Assembly: GCF_042180575.1 (NCBI RefSeq)
Contig: NZ_CP170094.1
Coordinates: 5,394,001-5,458,000 of the forward strand
Direction: 5' to 3'
DNA from: Bernardetia sp042180575
GTDB lineage: Bacteria; Bacteroidota; Bacteroidia; Cytophagales; Bernardetiaceae
DNA: 64,000 nucleotides
Positions 44,261-53,247 of this stretch are shown one piece after another. Position numbers and translations under genes: made by a program. The notes beneath the pieces were generated by a model. It had not been told where the DNA came from. It saw only the letters and a list, made by a program, of their open reading frames with translations, and did not search any database. The stretch's first letter is position 1; the number at the start of each line of letters is the position of its first letter.

Positions 44261-44511
44261 ATTTGTTTCTTTGACAATTTTTGCACCTACTCGTTTTCGT
44301 CTATCATTTGATATTTTGAGAATTGTAGGGAAAAGACACGTCTTTTCCTACCCAGTAGGAAATTTTATAGCCCAAATTAAACTATAAACGGCTATTTTAT
44401 GAAAAGGCGTGCCTTTTCCCTACAAATAAAAATCACTAGATATGACAAAATGAATAACATTCAAATATATCATAATTAGAAAAAAGTGCAAAAATTGTCA
44501 GAGAACCAAAT
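44261..44511. repeat. 251-bp element with 26-bp terminal inverted repeats
   Basis: 44261-44286 (atttgtttctttgacaattt...) and 44486-44511 match as inverted repeats at 24 of 26 positions. Nested inside at 44325-44423 is a second fold-back, gtagggaaaagacacgtctt ... aaggcgtgccttttccctac, built like the 'aaggcttgcctttg' repeats. There is no open frame. It looks like a MITE that took in, or grew from, another palindromic repeat. Confidence 0.75.
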
Positions 44512-44572
44512 AGATTTAAAAAAATTGTGCGAGTGGTTTTTAGGACTTGTATTTTTTTTGATTATGAGTTTG

Positions 44573-44971
44573 TTATTTGAAATAGTTACTTTTATATCTA
44601 AATAGAATTGAAGATAGTACCCAAAATATCAGCATAGTATTATTTAAAATAAAAAGTTTTATATCATTGTCGTTTACTTTTCCATTCAAATCTCCATATA
44701 GATACAAAAGTATATCAATCGTAACGACCAAAATTAACATAGGTAGATTGAAAACTATCCAATACTTTGTTACTTGATTTTTCTGAAGATATTCAATTTC
44801 ATGTATGCTACTTCCAAACATGAGATATACACCATGGATAAGAAATAACATTATATAATGAAAAATGCCAAAGATGGCATATCTGCCAGTAACAACTTCT
44901 CCATAAATAATTAATGATAAAATAAAATTTATCAGAACAGGTATAAAATAATAATAATTTATATTATTCAT
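44573..44971 (-). CDS. Small four-helix membrane protein
   Basis: 132 residues with four hydrophobic helices (YFIPVLINFILSLIIYG, YAIFGIFHYIMLFLIHGVYLMF, WIVFNLPMLILVVTIDILLYLY, FILNNTMLIFWVLSSILFRY). No family is recognised. It lies upstream of the MITE-like element. Base composition is even more AT-rich than its neighbours. Confidence 0.5.
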   Translation of the reverse strand: MNNINYYYFIPVLINFILSLIIYGEVVTGRYAIFGIFHYIMLFLIHGVYLMFGSSIHEIEYLQKNQVTKYWIVFNLPMLILVVTIDILLYLYGDLNGKVNDNDIKLFILNNTMLIFWVLSSILFRYKSNYFK

Positions 44972-45017
44972 TAACTTTCAAGTTATTTCGCTTCAAAATT
45001 CATTTTTAAGAGATTTA

Positions 45018-45609
45018 TTATTGAATTATGGATTGTATTGATTTTTTGTTTTTACAAGGCTCTATACTGTAATCCTCTGAAAAATTGACATAATAAAAGC
45101 CTAAAGGAGATGAAGATATTTTAACTTTCAAACAGCTACATTCATTTTCATAAAAAGCCTTTTTTTTATCTCTATCTAAAATGATATCAGCTTCATATTC
45201 TTCGTGTTTTATAGTTATACTAGCACCTCTATAATCTATATCATATTTTTTCTGGAGGATAATTGTCTGTGATTTTTATTATTTCCAAACACTCATCATA
45301 AGTTACTTCTGAATCATTAAATAATGTAGTGTACATAAGGATAGAATCATAATAGAAATAAGAGAAAACAAGTAATATCATACTCATGACCATCATTACA
45401 ATTTTCTCTATCAAATTTCCTATTACAGTTTTTAAGTAAATAACTACAAATAAAACTTCTATAAAAATCAAAAATATCAAACGATGAATGTCTGGAACAA
45501 AGACAATAAAATCTAAAATTATCCACGAAAAAACAAGTAAGAAATGAACAATAAGAAATATTGGAATAGATATATTCTTAAATTTCATTTTAGATGTGGA
45601 AGTTGCCAT
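45018..45609 (-). pseudogene. Membrane protein gene with a one-base frameshift
   Basis: The N-terminal frame (45609 to 45241) has three or four TM helices (FLIVHFLLVFSWIILDFIVFV, LIFLIFIEVLFVVIYL, IVMMVMSMILLVFSYFYY) and ends DNYPPEKI. In the next frame, without a start codon, the reading continues YDIDYRGASITIKHEEYEAD to a stop at 45018. It has no internal stop and normal-looking composition. Removing one A from the run of six A just before the first stop would join them (PPEKYDIDYRG). Either the gene decayed, the sequence has an error, or slippage makes the long form. The function is unknown. Confidence 0.6.
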
Positions 45610-45613
45610 ATTA

Positions 45614-46843
45614 TTACTTTCCTTTCAAAATCTCATGTCCTAATTTATCTCTTTTTGTAGTAAGATATTTTTCATTGTGAGGATTTGCTTTTATTTCAAT
45701 GGCTACATTTTCGACTATTTCTAAGCCATAACCAATAAGACCAACACGTTTTTTAGGATTATTTGAGATGAGTTTTATTTTACTTACTCCCAAATCTCTC
45801 AAAATTTGCGCTCCTACTCCATAATCTCTAGCGTCCATTTTGAATCCTAGTTTTTCATTTGCCTCTACGGTGTCATAACCTTGTTCTTGCAATTTATAGG
45901 CTTTGAGTTTGTTTATTAGTCCGATTCCTCTTCCTTCTTGATTCATATACAAAACAACCCCTTTTCCTTCCTGTTCTACAAATTTCATGGCTTGTTGGAG
46001 TTGGTCGCCACAATCACAACGCAGAGAACCCAAAATATCACCCGTTACACAGGAAGAGTGAACACGCACCAAAACAGGTTCATCTTTTTCCCATTCTCCT
46101 TTTACAAGTGCCAAATGCGTATCTCCAGTATCTTTTTGAGTATAAGCATGAAGCTGAAAATCTCCCCATTTTGTAGGCATTTTTACATCAACTTCTTTAT
46201 CTATAAGAGAATCATTTGCAAGACGATATTCAATTAAATCTTTGATAGTGATGAGTTTCAAATCAAACTTATCAGCTACTTCTCTAAGTTTTGGCAATCT
46301 AGCCATTGAGCCATCATCATCCATCACTTCAATCAAAACACCAATCGGCTGAAAACCTGCTAGTTTTGCCAAATCAACAGTAGCTTCTGTATGCCCTGCA
46401 CGACGCAAAACACCTCCTTCTCTTGCTTTAAGTGGATTGATATGCCCTGGTCTGCTAAAATCTTCAGGTTTCATAGCTGGATTTGCAATAGCTTTTATAG
46501 TTGCAGCTCGGTCTCTTGCCGAAACACCTGTCGTACATCCATGTCCTAATAAATCAACTGTTACAGTGAAAGCCGTTTGTTTTGGGTCTGTATTTTTACC
46601 AACCATCAAATTAATTCCAAGCTCATCACAACGCTCCTGTGTAAGTGCCATACAAAGAACTCCACGAGCTTCTTTTAATACAAAATTGACCATTTCGGGT
46701 GTGATACATTCGGCAGCACAAATAAAATCGCCTTCATTTTCTCTATCCTCATCATCTACCACGATTACAAATTTGCCAGCCTTTAGGTCAGCGATGGCTT
46801 CTTCGATAGTATCTAGTTTTATATCTGAATTGTTAGTTTTCAT
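45614..46843 (-). CDS. ribBA: Bifunctional 3,4-dihydroxy-2-butanone-4-phosphate synthase / GTP cyclohydrolase II
   Basis: 409 residues, full length. The RibB half (1-205) shows DDEDRENEGDFICAAE, GHTEATVDLA and SRPGHINPLKAREGGVL. The RibA half (about 210-405) shows the zinc cysteines in HSSCVTGDILGSLRCDCGDQL and YMNQEGRGIGLINKLKAY. The two reactions start both branches of riboflavin synthesis. The frameshifted membrane gene follows after 4 bp. The lipoprotein gene upstream is 23 bp away on the same strand. Confidence 0.97.
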   Translation of the reverse strand: MKTNNSDIKLDTIEEAIADLKAGKFVIVVDDEDRENEGDFICAAECITPEMVNFVLKEARGVLCMALTQERCDELGINLMVGKNTDPKQTAFTVTVDLLGHGCTTGVSARDRAATIKAIANPAMKPEDFSRPGHINPLKAREGGVLRRAGHTEATVDLAKLAGFQPIGVLIEVMDDDGSMARLPKLREVADKFDLKLITIKDLIEYRLANDSLIDKEVDVKMPTKWGDFQLHAYTQKDTGDTHLALVKGEWEKDEPVLVRVHSSCVTGDILGSLRCDCGDQLQQAMKFVEQEGKGVVLYMNQEGRGIGLINKLKAYKLQEQGYDTVEANEKLGFKMDARDYGVGAQILRDLGVSKIKLISNNPKKRVGLIGYGLEIVENVAIEIKANPHNEKYLTTKRDKLGHEILKGK

Positions 46844-46866
46844 AGCAGGTTTTGTTTATAGTAAGG

Positions 46867-47403
46867 TTATTTTTTCTTTTTGAAAGAACGAATAATTGCT
46901 TTTTGACTTAGGACAATACTCCATATTCCATCAAATTTATTCTCATCCGAGTTAAAATTTGGATAGTTATAAAGTATTTTTTCTTTTCCGTGAAGAAGTT
47001 GTAAATTTTCTTGATAAAGTGTCGTATCTGTAATATTTTGATAGGCTTCAAAGATTTGTTTTTCTTTTTCGTATTCTATTTTTGAAATATCTTTGTAGTA
47101 GTCTATTATTTCTATAATATCTATTTCTGTGCTATCTAATTCTAAAATCTGATATAGATTTTCTTGGTTCTGATTTTCTTCTAAGGCATTGATTGCCTGT
47201 TCTTTTTTAGCTTTTATTTTCTTGTAAATCTGCTGTGCTTTTGGAGTTGCATTTTCTAAGATTTGTCCTTCTGTTACTTTTGTAATCGTTACGTTGTCTT
47301 TCATCTCATAAAATTCTTTTGCAGAAACAGCTCGTTTATCTGTAAAGGCATCACAACTTTGAAGTAAAATAAGAAGAGTAAAGAAGGGAATAAATAATTT
47401 CAT
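46867..47403 (-). CDS. Lipoprotein of unknown function
   Basis: 178 residues with a lipoprotein signal (MKLFIPFFTLLILLQSCDAF, lipobox LQSC). The mature protein is highly charged and helical (QQIYKKIKAKKEQAINALEEN, DYYKDISKIEYEKEKQIFEAY), with IWSIVLSQKAIIRSFKKKK at the end. I do not recognise a family. It is directly upstream of ribBA. Confidence 0.6.
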   Translation of the reverse strand: MKLFIPFFTLLILLQSCDAFTDKRAVSAKEFYEMKDNVTITKVTEGQILENATPKAQQIYKKIKAKKEQAINALEENQNQENLYQILELDSTEIDIIEIIDYYKDISKIEYEKEKQIFEAYQNITDTTLYQENLQLLHGKEKILYNYPNFNSDENKFDGIWSIVLSQKAIIRSFKKKK

Positions 47404-47521
47404 GGAATAAATTACGATAATTAAATTTTGAACGACAGGTTTATGAAGTTAGAGATAAAAACAAACAATGAAATTATATTTGAAATTAACTGGTAACTGA
47501 TGACTATTTACTAATAACTGA

Positions 47522-48214
47522 TTATCTGTTTAGTTCTACAAATTTCTCAACGTCATTTGATTTACCTAAAACAATCAAAACATCAGATTGTTCTATGGCG
47601 ATGTCATTTGTTGGGCGATTAATCAAATGTTCGGCAAAGAATTTTCGTCCATCATGATATTCTTCATAAACTCGCTTTATAGTAATTAAATCTAAAGCAT
47701 AGTTATCTGTAAAACGAACTTGTCCAACCTTTTTGTTTACAATTCTTCTAGGAGCTTGTATTTCTACAATCGAAAAATTATCAGGCAAAGGCAAAAATGC
47801 CTTCATATTTGGATTTAATAATTTTTCTGCAACAAGTTTTCCGACTTCATCTTCAGGAGAAAGAATTTCTTTTACACCTAATTTTTCCAAAATCAAACGC
47901 TGTTGGTCTGCCATAGCACGAGCAATAATTCGTTTTACTTTCAATTCCAAAAGCTGAACTGTTGTAAGTAAAAGACCTTCAATATTTTCTCCAATGGCTA
48001 CCAAAACAGCATCCATATCAGCGACATTTTGAGAACTAAGAGCTTTTATATCTGTTGCATCAAGTGCCACAGCATAAGCAACATCGTCTTTTATTGATTC
48101 TACTCTTTCAATATCTCTATCAATGGCAAGTACTTCTGCACCTCTTGCTGCCAAATTTCGTGCTACTGCATAGCCAAAATGTCCAAGTCCGATAACTGCA
48201 AATTTATCTGCCAT
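47522..48214 (-). CDS. TrkA/KtrA-type potassium uptake regulatory subunit
   Basis: 230 residues: an RCK N domain with the Rossmann motif GLGHFGYAVARNLAARG and acidic DRD at the end of strand 2, then an RCK C domain from about 135 (FSIVEIQAPRRIVNKKVGQVRF) to the end (DVLIVLGKSNDVEKFVEL). Such subunits gate a KtrB/TrkH pore on NAD(H) or ATP binding. No pore gene is adjacent. The start of a heptamer-like atcagttattag stretch overlaps its 3' flank. Confidence 0.85.
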   Translation of the reverse strand: MADKFAVIGLGHFGYAVARNLAARGAEVLAIDRDIERVESIKDDVAYAVALDATDIKALSSQNVADMDAVLVAIGENIEGLLLTTVQLLELKVKRIIARAMADQQRLILEKLGVKEILSPEDEVGKLVAEKLLNPNMKAFLPLPDNFSIVEIQAPRRIVNKKVGQVRFTDNYALDLITIKRVYEEYHDGRKFFAEHLINRPTNDIAIEQSDVLIVLGKSNDVEKFVELNR

Positions 48215-48245
48215 TTGATGTATAATTTAATAAATTATGTACTTA

Positions 48246-48911
48246 TTATTTCTCTAATGATTTTGTTTTGATAGTAGATTTTGTGTTTGAAGGAGTGTAT
48301 AATTTCTTTTTGAGATGATTAATTACTACTTCAAGTGCAATATCACATGTATGATTGTTAGGAACAATAATATCTGTATTTTCTTTGTAGGGACGAACAT
48401 AACGTTCATAAGCAGGCGAAACGTGCATTACGTATCTATAAAGAACATCTTCTAAATCATAGCCACGTTCTTTGTTATCTCTCATGATTCTTCTTTTTAT
48501 CTTTACTGGGTCAGTTGCTTCTACAAACAACTTTAAATTCAATAAATCAGAAATATCTTGATGATAAAATACAAAAAGCCCTTCTACAATAATAATCGGT
48601 TTGGGTTCGAACACTAATTGTTTGGGTACTATGTTTGGATTATTGAATGTATATTCTTCTTTATAGACAGTTTTTCCTTCACAAAGAGCTGCAATATCTT
48701 TGCTAAATTGTTGATGGTCAATAGACTGGGGGGTGTCAAAATTAGACACTCCGTTTTCATCTATCGGTTGCTCTTCTCTAGGGCGATAATAATTATCTTG
48801 CGAAATTAAGCATACATCATTAGGATTAAGACTTTTCATCAAACGGCTCAAAAAGTAAGTTTTCCCAGAACCACTTCCACCTGTAATGCCAACTAAATAC
48901 GGTTTCTTCAT
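48246..48911 (-). CDS. udk: Uridine kinase
   Basis: 221 residues from ATG 48911 (MKKPYLVGITGGSGSGKTYF); the longer frame begins at a TTG inside the promoter. The P-loop GGSGSGKT, the YNFDTP-like SNFDTPQSIDHQQF, GLFVFYHQDISDLLNLKLFVEA and RRIMRDNKERGYD mark the family. It phosphorylates uridine and cytidine in pyrimidine salvage. Its -7 box ends 6 bp before the ATG, so the mRNA should be leaderless or nearly so. Confidence 0.93.
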   Translation of the reverse strand: MKKPYLVGITGGSGSGKTYFLSRLMKSLNPNDVCLISQDNYYRPREEQPIDENGVSNFDTPQSIDHQQFSKDIAALCEGKTVYKEEYTFNNPNIVPKQLVFEPKPIIIVEGLFVFYHQDISDLLNLKLFVEATDPVKIKRRIMRDNKERGYDLEDVLYRYVMHVSPAYERYVRPYKENTDIIVPNNHTCDIALEVVINHLKKKLYTPSNTKSTIKTKSLEK

Positions 48912-48917
48912 AGTCTG

Positions 48918-48949
48918 CAAAGGTACGGATTTTTAAAACATTTGAGAAA
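48918..48949 (-). promoter_or_regulatory. Promoter of udk, near-leaderless
   Basis: On the minus strand, TTTC (48946-48949), 20 bases, then TACCTTTG (48918-48925). The ATG at 48911 lies 6 bases beyond, which leaves almost no 5' UTR. Confidence 0.5.
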
Positions 48950-49055
48950 GGATATTATAATTTATTTTTGAAATTAGAGAATTAGAAGTGGATATTCAGA
49001 CACAGAAAATACCTTATTACATTTACTTTTTACTTCTTAACTCCAACTTCTGACC

Positions 49056-50993
49056 TTATTTAGCTGCATAATCTTCTAAGAGAGCCTGTAAATAACTTTT
49101 TGAAAAAGGTAGTTCATTTAAAAGAGTATCTTTTTGAATTTCCTCCGAATTGGTTTTTACTTGTGTATCTTTTGTCATTTCAGTATAACGCAATGAACCA
49201 TTAGGAGTAATCCAAGTCATTCCTTCATTATAACAATAGAACGCAAATTCTTTGGAAGAAGGATTTAATAAATCTTTTCCCCATTTAAAACTAGAGTTAT
49301 CGATTTCTACTTGTCCTAAAAGGGTTTTTGCAATATCAGTTTGAGAGCCTATTTGACTTATTTTATTATTATTTTTCTCTAAAAACTCTTTTGAAATTGC
49401 ATTTCCATAAAAAAGCAACGGAATTCTATATTTTTCAGTTTGATGGGTATCTTTATATAGTCTTGGCAAACGATGCCCATGGTCTGCTACAAAAATGAAT
49501 AGAGTTTGGTCGTACCAAGATTGTTTTTTAGCTTCTTCCATAAATTTATTAATACTCCAATCAGCATAATAAGCAGCTTTTCTGAATAAATTAGCTTCTT
49601 TGTTATCCTTGTTGGTTTCTGTTTTGGCAGCTTCGTCATACGGTGTTTGGATAGGTGTTTCGAAAGGCTCATGACAGCTCAAAGTAAGTACTGTTGTAAA
49701 AAAAGGAGCTTTTTGAGTGTTCAAATCTTGGATTACTTTTTCAAAAACGATATGGTCATGTGCACCCCATTTTGAGTTTTTATCTTTTTCTTCAAATTGA
49801 TTTTGGTCAATTATTTCATCAAATCCTGCATGATGCCAATAGGCTTTAAAGTTTGCGTACTCAGCTTCTCCTCCATAATAAACAGAAGTAGAATAGCCTT
49901 TTTCTTTAAACAAAGAGGGTAATGTAGGTAATTTTTCGAATTTTTGAGGTTCTTTAATAATAGATGAATTCATTTGGGCTGGGTATCCACTCAAAATACC
50001 TACAACTCCTTTATCAGTTCGGTCAGCAGTAGAATAAATATTCGTAAATAATAAACCTTCTTGAGTCATTTTAGAAAAATGAGATGCAATTCCTTTTTCA
50101 CCTCCTAGTGTTTCGATGACATCAGCCGTATAACTTTCCATAATTACCACAACTACATTCGGACGGGTGTAACGAAGAATTTTTTCTTGTTCTTTTGGGT
50201 TTGCTTTATAAATTTCGTGTAGATTTTTTTGAAGAGTTTCGTTATCAAAAAACGTAATACCTGCTTGTTTACTCGCTTTATTTGTTTTGAGGATATTAAA
50301 TAATAAATTCCACGATGTATTAGTTGCCAAATGATTGAGGGGAGCATGAACCGAATAATAAGCTGCACTTTGATTGATAGGAGCAAGTCCAACACCTCCA
50401 CGAATTGCCAAAAATGTAAGTGCTGCTACCAAAAGACTAACCAGTCCATAACCTACTGTATAAAATATTTTATTATTATTCTGTGTAAAATTAAATTTTT
50501 CAAATTCTTTTGGATTATATACTCCAAATTTTGAAATCTGTTTATAAATGAAAATACCAAAACCTATAAGACTAATTTCCAAAACAATAGCAAGAAGAAG
50601 TTGTGAAGTAGTGATAGATGCCATCATTTGAGTAGGATAAAACAAAAATGAAAGTGCATAGGCATTGAGTTTATAGCCCCATTCGTGATAAAGTAATGTA
50701 TCAGTAACACTAATTATTCCTATCAGCGTAATCAATAAATAATTAAACCTATGAATAAACTTAATAGAAAAAATATATCCAATCAAAAAGAGAGTTGGGA
50801 TAGCAATTAAATACCCAGCCGTAGAAAAATCTAAATGAATAGCCTCCCAAAAAGCCTGTAATTGCTCTGAAAATAGATATTCACCAAAAATAGAATGATT
50901 ATAGATGAAAAAAACAGTGCGATGAAGAGCAAAATAAAGCAACCAAAATACCCAAAGACGTAACCAAAAAGAAAGACGATAATTCTTAAACAT
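49056..50993 (-). CDS. LTA synthase-like sulfatase-fold membrane enzyme
   Basis: 645 residues from ATG 50993 (MFKNYRLSFWLRLWVFW). Five TM helices fill the first 210 residues. The extracytoplasmic alkaline-phosphatase-fold domain begins near 270: NVVVVIMESYTADVIETLGGEKG holds the metal-binding Glu and nucleophile Thr. GVVGILSGYPAQMNSSI, SWYDQTLFIFVADHGHRLP and FAFYCYNEGM follow. The family transfers phosphoglycerol or phosphoethanolamine to glycans or lipids. In a Gram-negative host the acceptor is unknown. A minus-strand TATTTTTG at 51037-51044 is a plausible -7 box. Confidence 0.85.
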   Translation of the reverse strand: MFKNYRLSFWLRLWVFWLLYFALHRTVFFIYNHSIFGEYLFSEQLQAFWEAIHLDFSTAGYLIAIPTLFLIGYIFSIKFIHRFNYLLITLIGIISVTDTLLYHEWGYKLNAYALSFLFYPTQMMASITTSQLLLAIVLEISLIGFGIFIYKQISKFGVYNPKEFEKFNFTQNNNKIFYTVGYGLVSLLVAALTFLAIRGGVGLAPINQSAAYYSVHAPLNHLATNTSWNLLFNILKTNKASKQAGITFFDNETLQKNLHEIYKANPKEQEKILRYTRPNVVVVIMESYTADVIETLGGEKGIASHFSKMTQEGLLFTNIYSTADRTDKGVVGILSGYPAQMNSSIIKEPQKFEKLPTLPSLFKEKGYSTSVYYGGEAEYANFKAYWHHAGFDEIIDQNQFEEKDKNSKWGAHDHIVFEKVIQDLNTQKAPFFTTVLTLSCHEPFETPIQTPYDEAAKTETNKDNKEANLFRKAAYYADWSINKFMEEAKKQSWYDQTLFIFVADHGHRLPRLYKDTHQTEKYRIPLLFYGNAISKEFLEKNNNKISQIGSQTDIAKTLLGQVEIDNSSFKWGKDLLNPSSKEFAFYCYNEGMTWITPNGSLRYTEMTKDTQVKTNSEEIQKDTLLNELPFSKSYLQALLEDYAAK

Positions 50994-51210
50994 AACCAAA
51001 TTCTAATAATAACAAATAAGTAGGAGTAATTTTTTACAAAAATACGAAACCATAAACAGATTATTACAAAATGGTTACGATAAGAATCGTTAATTAACAT
51101 TGAGATTTAATGGATTAACTTACTTTTAATATAAAAGAGTATCAAGCAAAAAAAACTTGATTAGGAGATAATCAAGTTTTAGAATATGTTTTATTAAAAG
51201 TAAATTTAAC

Positions 51211-53133
51211 TTAATTCAAATTATTTGCTTTGACTTTTACATCTTGTTTGAGTTCATTTTCGGATGGAATATGTGCTAGACCAATCATAAAAATAATTTC
51301 TTTATTAATTTCCAAACGAGTAACATTTGCCAAGACAGAAATTTCTTTTTTAGCTCTTGTTGTGGCTTTATAGACATGATACATTACTTTTTCACTATCT
51401 CTTTTGGCATGTTTATTCAGACCACGTAAATCAGGAACAAATTTACTTATTGGATTTCCCAGTAGTTCTTCTTTACTAAACTCTAAAAGCTGTGTAAATG
51501 AATAATTCAGTCTTAAAACACGCCCTGAAGCATCTACAAAAGCAAAGGCTTGATTACTATTTTCAAAGATATGGTCTTTTTCATCCACTTGAACTTTTAG
51601 CTCGACAAGTTGTCTTTCTAGCTCCTCTCTAGTTGCCATTAGCTCTTCTGTATTTTGGCGAAGTTCTTCCTCTTGTGCGCTCATTTGCTGTGCAGAATAC
51701 TTACTTTTTTCTAGTAAATTTTTCATTTTTTCAGCATTGGCAACACTTGAAATTGAAGCTGCTAATACTTCAGCAGTACGTTCAACTAATCTAATTTCTA
51801 CTTCTGTCAATATTTCAAAAGAAGCTATTTCTAATACTCCTAGCACTTTTTCTTGTGCTTCTAACGGAACAACTAATACACAATTTGGCTTGGCATCTCC
51901 CAAACCTGCACTAATTTGAGTATAATCATTTGGAATATCTGTCATGAAAATTCGTTCGGCATCTTGAAAAACTTCTCCCAAAATTCCTTCATCACTTCTG
52001 ACTTCTTTCTGTACATATTTTTTTCTTCCATAAGCATACGCTGAGCGCAAAATAAGCGTTTTTTCTTGGTTGGATGGAAGGAATATTGCTCCTTGTTGGG
52101 CATTTATATATTTTACTAAATTAGAAAGTAATTCATCACAAAGGACTTGCATATCTTCGGTATGTCTTCTGATTACCTGCCCCATTTCGACTACACCTTG
52201 ATTTTGCCAGTTTCTTTCTTGTTCTGTTTTGGCGACTTGCTCTAAACTAATTTTCATTTTATGTAGTGCCTCTCCAAGCTGAGAGTCTGCTGGAAAACTA
52301 TCAATATTTTTTTCAAAATTTCGTTTTCCTACTTCTTGAGCAAAGTCCTTTACGTCTTCTAATCCTTTTGAAAGCTGACGGATATGACTAAGTGTAGCAC
52401 CAAATTCATTTGGTAATATAATAACTGAATCTGGGATTTTACCTTGTGAAAGAGCTTGTGTATATTGATACATTAGTTTGAGTCCTTCCAATACTTTTCT
52501 TAATGCTCTTCTACCTAAATAATATGTTGTAATAATAACGAAAAGAAAAAGAGGAGGAATTACAAAGTAATTATCTGATCTAATTTTATTATTTAATTCC
52601 TCTCTAGCCTTAATTTCTTCATTCTTCTCATCTATAATAAACTTATCTATACTTATATTGAGTCGCATAACTAAACCTGTCATGTCTATTCGAAGATAAT
52701 TTTTGAGAGGATCACCTTTCTCTGAAAATTTTCTTAAATGACTATATTTTGTCTTGAGCTGATTCATGATTGGTTTTATTTCCAACACAGCTTCTATTTC
52801 TCCTTTCGAAAGTGTTTGAACAGAATCAAAATTTCCTGCTACTTTCTCATCAAAAATATCAAGAGCAGTTTGATAATAGATCTCCTCTGCATGTGGATCA
52901 GTGTCATATTGTGCATATAACTGTAAAAGCATAAAAGAATGATTGAGCGAATTTCTGAGTTCGCTGGCATGAAATTTCATACTTCTCATTTTATACAAAC
53001 CTTCATGCTCTCTAAAAAGAGAATTTCCTCTCCATATAACAACTAAAAGTGTAAGTCCTAGCATAATAGTAACTAAAACATACGAAAATTGAAGTGTTCC
53101 TGTAAGTGTGTTGAGTGAAAAACGTTTTTGCAT
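51211..53133 (-). CDS. Membrane sensor with GAF and PAS domains, no output kinase
   Basis: 640 residues. TM1 at about 15-36, a periplasmic helical sensor, TM2 near 188-208 (YFVIPPLFLFVIITTYYLG) and a HAMP-like linker follow. A GAF domain lies at about 330-470 (LLSNLVKYINAQQGAIFLP, CVLVVPLEAQEKVLGVLEIASF), then a coiled coil (SAQEEELRQNTEELMATREELERQ) and a PAS domain at about 520-625 (ENSNQAFAFVDASGRVLRLNYSFTQLLEFSKEEL). There is no histidine kinase, GGDEF or methyl-accepting domain. It probably signals by protein contact. Such proteins are common in Cytophagales. Confidence 0.8.
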   Translation of the reverse strand: MQKRFSLNTLTGTLQFSYVLVTIMLGLTLLVVIWRGNSLFREHEGLYKMRSMKFHASELRNSLNHSFMLLQLYAQYDTDPHAEEIYYQTALDIFDEKVAGNFDSVQTLSKGEIEAVLEIKPIMNQLKTKYSHLRKFSEKGDPLKNYLRIDMTGLVMRLNISIDKFIIDEKNEEIKAREELNNKIRSDNYFVIPPLFLFVIITTYYLGRRALRKVLEGLKLMYQYTQALSQGKIPDSVIILPNEFGATLSHIRQLSKGLEDVKDFAQEVGKRNFEKNIDSFPADSQLGEALHKMKISLEQVAKTEQERNWQNQGVVEMGQVIRRHTEDMQVLCDELLSNLVKYINAQQGAIFLPSNQEKTLILRSAYAYGRKKYVQKEVRSDEGILGEVFQDAERIFMTDIPNDYTQISAGLGDAKPNCVLVVPLEAQEKVLGVLEIASFEILTEVEIRLVERTAEVLAASISSVANAEKMKNLLEKSKYSAQQMSAQEEELRQNTEELMATREELERQLVELKVQVDEKDHIFENSNQAFAFVDASGRVLRLNYSFTQLLEFSKEELLGNPISKFVPDLRGLNKHAKRDSEKVMYHVYKATTRAKKEISVLANVTRLEINKEIIFMIGLAHIPSENELKQDVKVKANNLN

Positions 53134-53247
53134 CTGTATAATTAAATCACAAAAAAAATAAATTTTCCCAAAAATATACTACAATATACAATTAGTTATT
53201 CAAAGTGCCTAAAAATGCTAAAATTTAATGGAATGATGAAGTATTTT

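Noticed and set aside
51211..53133. Histidine kinase call for the GAF/PAS protein
   Set aside because: No HisKA or HATPase motifs; the sequence ends just after the PAS domain.
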